From positions 124,001 to 188,000 of the forward strand of contig CAYOJW010000006.1 of the NCBI GenBank assembly GCA_964404445.1: DNA of 64,000 bases, written 5' to 3'. Origin of the DNA: UBA2336 sp964404445 (GTDB lineage: Bacteria; Bacteroidota; Bacteroidia; Cytophagales; Cyclobacteriaceae). This document shows positions 60,483 to 64,000 of the stretch, piece after piece. The stretch's first letter is position 1; every line of letters starts with the position of its first letter. The notes beneath the pieces were generated by a model that worked only from the letters and a program-made list of their open reading frames with translations, was not told the origin of the DNA and made no database searches. Position numbers and translations under genes: made by a program.

Positions 60483-62504
60483 ATGATCAGCTTTAAATGG
60501 CTTTTGTTTTTATCGTGCTTCTTTTTTTGCCTTTCGGGATACGGGCAACAATCTTCACAACCTTACTTAGACAGCCTCTATGCAATCGCCTTTAAGAGCG
60601 TGCCCGACAGTAATTCCGTCAAAGCGTTCACCTTAGTGCAGCGTTATTATTTTGAAAGAGGGCAATATGATTCCACGTTAAAATACGCCCTGCTTGCAGC
60701 GCCCGTGGCAGAACGGTTAAAAGATATGAAAGCCCTTGGTCGTGTTTATTACAACCTGGGCTTGACCTATACCAACAAGACTGATTATGATAACGCCCGG
60801 CATTATTTAGAGGAGGCAGCAAGCTTGATGCCCCGGCTTAACGATACACTGTTACAGGTAAACATATATAACGCCCATGCCTTGCTGAGCAACTATCAGT
60901 CGGATTATAGCACAGCGGTAGAATATTTATTGAAGGCGGCAGAGATCATCAACCAGTCGTCATCAACGCAAATCAAACAAATGTTACCCCAGGTGTATGG
61001 CAATATTGGCCATAACCTTATTGGAGAAAAGCAATATGAAAAGGGAATTGAATATGAAAAGAAGGCTTTGCTTATTAAGGGTTACCCCAGCGAGGCACGA
61101 TACCGCGTAATACTGCACCTCGATATTTTTGATACGTATCTCAAACTTGAAAATCACCAGACAGCAAAAAAGCATTTAGACTCTGCCATCCTGATCAATG
61201 CCCCGTTAGAGAATTTAGTCCTGACAAGCATGGTGTTCAACAACCAGGCTTATTATTTCAAATACGTTAAGGATTACAGCAGTGCGTTACAGGCATACTT
61301 AGAGGCATACCGGCTTTGTGCCGAAACCGGAAATGAATACATGAAATCGCAGATGGGCAATAGTATTTCTGAAATGTATTTTCAGGCTGGCCGTTACGAT
61401 GAGGCGATGAAGTATGCGTTAGAGGCAAACGAAATTGGTAAGCGTTTGAAAGAGCATAATGTAGTGGCAGCTTCGTACGCAACCTTAAAGCAATTAGCCG
61501 CGAAAAGAGCTGACTATAAGAAAGCGCTGGAGTACGCAACATTAAGCCAACAATATGCTGACAGCGTAACAAACCGCGAAACACAAAAAACAGTTTTGTC
61601 GCTGGAAGCAAAATACCAGCACGAGAAACGTGAAAAAGAAATAACCGAACTCACTATAGCCAATACACAAAAAGAAATGGAACTGGTAAAGCGAAACAGG
61701 TTGTTGGTAGTGGGAGGAATATCAGCCTTTGCTGTTTTATTAGTCCTGGGCTTGTTGTATAAGAACAGCAAGCAAAAGCAGGAACTATCCGAACGTGAAC
61801 AAGCACTCCAACAAGAAAAAATCAAGGAGCTTGAACAGCAGCAGCAGATTGTATCTCTGCAAAGCATGATCAACGGGCAGGAAGCCGAGCGCACACGTAT
61901 TGCAAGAGATTTGCACGATGGGCTCGGAGGCTTGTTCTCCACCATGAAAATGTACTTCGGTACATTGCAGCACGATGAGCCTATTCTGGCAGAGAAGGAA
62001 TTGTTTCAAAAAAGTTATTCGCTGATTGACAACACCGCTGAAGAAGTAAGGCGCATTGCGCACAACATGATGCCCGAAGTGCTTATGAAGCTCGGCTTAG
62101 TTAATGCCCTGAAAGATTTATGTGCCAGCACAAGCGCAGGTAAACTACTAACGGTATCGTTGGAAGTGCATGGCATGGACAGCCGCCTGAATACGTCCAC
62201 GGAAGTCATGCTGTTCAGGATTGTTCAGGAGCTTTTGAACAACATCATTAAACATGCTCGCGCCACCGAAGCCATCATTCAGTTTATCCGCGAGGGCAAC
62301 CGTCTGAGTGTAATCGTAGAAGATAACGGAAGGGGGTTCAACACGCAGGAAACGGATGCGCAAAAACACGCGGGACTGGAAGCCATCGAAAGCCGCGTAG
62401 CCTACCTGAACGGAAAGATGAGCATTGATTCACAAAAAGACGCGGGCACTACCGTGATGATGGATTTTCTTATTCATGAGGGGGGTAATTCTTTTACCAC
62501 ATAG
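60483..62504 (+). CDS. TPR sensor histidine kinase (HisKA_3 type)
   Basis: This 673-residue kinase has a signal peptide (to YGQQ), a periplasmic TPR array (residues ~25-375; ALGRVYYNLGLTYTNKTDYDNARHYL is one repeat, quoted in part), a TM helix (LLVVGGISAFAVLLVLGLLY), a coiled coil (KELEQQQQIVSLQ), a HisKA_3 dimerisation domain with ERTRIARDLHDGLGG (phospho-His) and HATPase motifs EDNGRGF and AGLEAIESR. It is paired with the NarL-type regulator at 63068. The last Thr codons and TAG stop are inside a palindromic repeat (62496-62560), so the native C-terminus may be changed. Confidence 0.93.
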   Translation: MISFKWLLFLSCFFFCLSGYGQQSSQPYLDSLYAIAFKSVPDSNSVKAFTLVQRYYFERGQYDSTLKYALLAAPVAERLKDMKALGRVYYNLGLTYTNKTDYDNARHYLEEAASLMPRLNDTLLQVNIYNAHALLSNYQSDYSTAVEYLLKAAEIINQSSSTQIKQMLPQVYGNIGHNLIGEKQYEKGIEYEKKALLIKGYPSEARYRVILHLDIFDTYLKLENHQTAKKHLDSAILINAPLENLVLTSMVFNNQAYYFKYVKDYSSALQAYLEAYRLCAETGNEYMKSQMGNSISEMYFQAGRYDEAMKYALEANEIGKRLKEHNVVAASYATLKQLAAKRADYKKALEYATLSQQYADSVTNRETQKTVLSLEAKYQHEKREKEITELTIANTQKEMELVKRNRLLVVGGISAFAVLLVLGLLYKNSKQKQELSEREQALQQEKIKELEQQQQIVSLQSMINGQEAERTRIARDLHDGLGGLFSTMKMYFGTLQHDEPILAEKELFQKSYSLIDNTAEEVRRIAHNMMPEVLMKLGLVNALKDLCASTSAGKLLTVSLEVHGMDSRLNTSTEVMLFRIVQELLNNIIKHARATEAIIQFIREGNRLSVIVEDNGRGFNTQETDAQKHAGLEAIESRVAYLNGKMSIDSQKDAGTTVMMDFLIHEGGNSFTT

Positions 62505-62560
62505 GCACATAGAAAACATAGAACTCTAAAAAAACTATGTGCTCTATGTTTCTATGTGGT
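62496..62560. repeat. Hairpin repeat (left copy, before the GxxExxY gene)
   Basis: ACCACATAG (62496-62504) and CTATGTGGT (62552-62560) are the outer arms; inner CATAGAAAACATAG and CTATGTGCTCTATG words also pair. The left arm is the end of the histidine kinase gene, including its TAG stop. Confidence 0.88.
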
Positions 62561-62586
62561 GAAGTTTTCAATGAAACAGCATCATT

Positions 62587-62997
62587 ATGACAAAAAAATA
62601 TTTAAACGAACTAACCTATCAGATTATTGGAGCGGCCATTGAAGTACATAAAGCATTAGGCCCCGGCTTGCTGGAAAGCGTTTATCATAAGTGCTTAAAG
62701 CAGGAGTTTTTTTCCAGGGGATTATCGTATCAATCAGAATTTTTAGTGGAAGTGCATTACAAAGGTATTGATATTGATGCCGAACTGCGTTGTGATTTTT
62801 TGGTGGAAAATGCCATTGTGATCGAGCTTAAATCAGTAGAAGCACTGGCTCCGATTCATGAGGCGCAACTGCTGACGTATATGAAGTTGCTGGAGAAGCC
62901 GAAAGGTGTCCTTATCAATTTCAACAGTACCCATATATTTAAAGAAGGACAAAGAACTTTTGTCAATGAATTTTTCAGAGATTTACCCGAAGAATAA
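62587..62997 (+). CDS. GxxExxY protein (PD-(D/E)XK superfamily 3)
   Basis: This 136-residue protein carries the family signature LGPGLLESVY (GxxExxY), then LRCDFLVENAIVIELKSVEA with the PD-(D/E)XK-like Asp...ELK motif and HEAQLLTYMKLL. The fold suggests a nuclease but function and substrate are unknown. It is flanked on both sides by related hairpin repeats and separates the histidine kinase from its regulator, so it looks like a mobile cassette. Confidence 0.93.
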   Translation: MTKKYLNELTYQIIGAAIEVHKALGPGLLESVYHKCLKQEFFSRGLSYQSEFLVEVHYKGIDIDAELRCDFLVENAIVIELKSVEALAPIHEAQLLTYMKLLEKPKGVLINFNSTHIFKEGQRTFVNEFFRDLPEE

Positions 62998-63006
62998 AAA
63001 ACCTTA

Positions 63007-63072
63007 ACCACATAGGCTCATAGGTAACATAGAAATAATGAAATAGCTTTGTGCTCTATGTGCCTATGTGGT
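63007..63072. repeat. Hairpin repeat (right copy, after the GxxExxY gene)
   Basis: ACCACATAGGC (63007-63017) and GCCTATGTGGT (63062-63072) form an 11-bp stem. The right arm contains the GTG that is the first start codon of the response regulator (63068). Confidence 0.88.
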
Positions 63073-63715
63073 GAAAAAAACCGTGATAAGAATATTAATC
63101 ATAGACGACCACCCGCTGGTGCAGGACGGATTAGCGGTGATGCTGCGGGATGAGGCATCCCTGCAAATTGCGGGCGCCTGCAAAACGGCAGAAGAAGCTC
63201 TTGCCTTCCTGGCCGATAATGAGCCTGATATTATTTTATTGGATATTAACCTCCCCGATATGGACGGGCTGACCCTGTGCGAGAAGATCAGGGAGAAATA
63301 CAAAAAGACAAAGATCATCGGCCTCACCTCAGGCAATGAAGCAGGCATCATCACCGGGCTGCTGCAACGGGGAGCCAACGGCTATCTGCTGAAGAACATG
63401 GAACGGGATGAACTTCTTAAAGCCATAGAAAAAACGTTGGCAGGAAAAGTTTATGTAAGCGAAGCGGCCAATGAAAAAATACTCGAACATTTCCGGGGAG
63501 CCGGGTCGGCCGGTGAGGTTCCCGTGCTTACGCGAAGGGAGAAAGAGATACTTCAACTGCTTGCCGATGGTCTGAACGGCCCTGCGATGGCCGAGAAACT
63601 TTTTTTAAGTGCGCTTACCATAGAAACACACCGCAAGAATCTCTTCAAAAAGTTTGATGTTCACAGCGTTCAATCGTTGCTTAAAATAGCAAGGGAGCAT
63701 AGACTGTTGCCGTGA
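63068..63715 (+). CDS. NarL/FixJ-type response regulator
   Basis: This 215-residue regulator has a receiver domain (IRILIIDDHPLVQDGLAVML; phospho-acceptor Asp in IILLDINLPDMDG; LTSGNEAG; LLKNMERDE) and a C-terminal LuxR-type HTH (LTRREKEILQLLADGLNG, AEKLFLSALTIETHRKNLF). It is the cognate regulator of the TPR kinase. The start is GTG at 63068, inside the flanking repeat; another in-frame GTG at 63083 would give MIRILII. It is split from the kinase by the GxxExxY cassette. Confidence 0.93.
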   Translation: MVKKTVIRILIIDDHPLVQDGLAVMLRDEASLQIAGACKTAEEALAFLADNEPDIILLDINLPDMDGLTLCEKIREKYKKTKIIGLTSGNEAGIITGLLQRGANGYLLKNMERDELLKAIEKTLAGKVYVSEAANEKILEHFRGAGSAGEVPVLTRREKEILQLLADGLNGPAMAEKLFLSALTIETHRKNLFKKFDVHSVQSLLKIAREHRLLP

Positions 63716-63762
63716 AGTGCCCTACACCCTACCACAGGCTGGCTTCAAGGTGTAGGGCACTT
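63715..63762. repeat. Palindromic hairpin repeat after the response regulator
   Basis: AAGTGCCCTACACC (63715-63728) and GGTGTAGGGCACTT (63749-63762) form a 14-bp stem around CTACCACAGGCTGGCTTCAA. It is a relative of the repeat at 46769-46816. It starts at the last base of the regulator stop and may act as a terminator for both convergent genes. Confidence 0.88.
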
Positions 63763-63771
63763 ATAACAGTA

Positions 63772-64000
63772 TTACTCTTTAATCCCGGCAAGGTCTAACA
63801 GAAACGCATACTCCTCTGCCGTTTCGCGGTAAATTTTAAAGCGGCCGGTAGTTCCGCCATGTCCGGTTTCCATGTTGGTTCGCAACAACAATTTGTTTTT
63901 GTCGGTTTTCATGTCGCGGAGCTTGGCTACCCATTTGGCAGGTTCCCAGTATTGAACCTGCGAATCGTGCAAACCGGTTGTTACCAACATGTTCGGATAA
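63772..64000 (-). CDS. Oligopeptidase B (S9A), partial C-terminus
   Basis: The visible 75 or so residues are the C-terminus of a prolyl-oligopeptidase family serine peptidase. YPNMLVTTGLHDSQVQYWEP carries the catalytic Asp, and TNMETGHGGTTGRFKIY carries the catalytic His, both matching oligopeptidase B, which cuts after Arg or Lys. The Ser and propeller parts lie beyond the right edge. The gene runs off the window. Confidence 0.9.
   Translation of the reverse strand, partial: YPNMLVTTGLHDSQVQYWEPAKWVAKLRDMKTDKNKLLLRTNMETGHGGTTGRFKIYRETAEEYAFLLDLAGIKE

Noticed and set aside
62587..62997. GxxExxY protein as a restriction enzyme
   Set aside because: No methyltransferase or specificity partner is near, and the family has no proven restriction activity.

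Overview
This window looks like a chromosomal segment of a Cytophagales-type Bacteroidota bacterium. The evidence is type IX secretion (T9SS) parts (PorT, a PorE-like OmpA protein, PorP/SprF), secreted proteins with T9SS type A and gliding-type C-terminal domains, DUF families typical of the phylum (DUF1599, BT_3928/DoxX, DUF5606, DUF6588), a short eukaryote/archaea-like prolyl-tRNA synthetase, and TAnnTTTG -7 promoter elements. Coding density is high. I saw no rRNA, tRNA, CRISPR array, prophage or transposase.

Layout. 1-2946: folP (partial, minus), a duplicated DUF1599 protein, a DoxX/MauE-like membrane protein and aroK. 2994-3588: a HI1419/HI1420-type toxin-antitoxin pair. 3723-6411: a FadL-like barrel and a Tyr/Gly-rich secreted protein (minus). 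6602-9612: proS, nfeD, floA. 9666-13930: DEDD exonuclease, amino acid permease, saccharopine dehydrogenase-like enzyme, DUF4442. 13962-17471: Phd/PIN module, Mpo1-like/acyltransferase/GT2 run, and a VapBC module sitting on the rsgA 3' end. 17538-28388: rsgA, waaA, DUF6588, enoyl-CoA hydratase, low-Mr protein phosphatase, lysC, fbp, DUF5606, engB, PorE-like protein. 28478-36560: ubiE-porT-SDR, a hydrolase, two small exported proteins, cdd, saccharopine reductase-acyltransferase-methyltransferase. 36557-44722: rnhA and a five-gene export/surface operon (LTD lipoprotein, DUF4956, HlyD, TolC, CotH/LTD T9SS cargo). 44826-50427: MarC, Na+/H+ antiporter, porin, class V aminotransferase, PIN/RHH module. 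50569-55174: AT-rich unknown genes, aroQ, xerD, beta-barrel, pyrD. 55241-60348: gliding-type repeat protein, beta-helix protein, PorP/SprF. 60483-63715: TPR histidine kinase and NarL-type regulator split by a GxxExxY gene. 63772-64000: C-terminus of oligopeptidase B.

The most striking theme is small palindromic repeats and gene cassettes at gene ends. Several repeats supply stop codons, C-termini or a start codon for housekeeping genes (DUF1599 protein, exonuclease, LTD lipoprotein, pyrD, histidine kinase, response regulator). One palindrome is translated in frame inside a PIN toxin. A VapBC cassette is bracketed by a duplicated rsgA 3' end, and a GxxExxY gene is bracketed by two hairpin repeats inside a two-component operon.

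The strongest candidate for an under-described system is the LTD lipoprotein-DUF4956-HlyD-TolC-CotH operon. It joins an envelope-spanning export path with a secreted CotH-fold protein and lacks the VTC-type polymerase that I recall often accompanying DUF4956.
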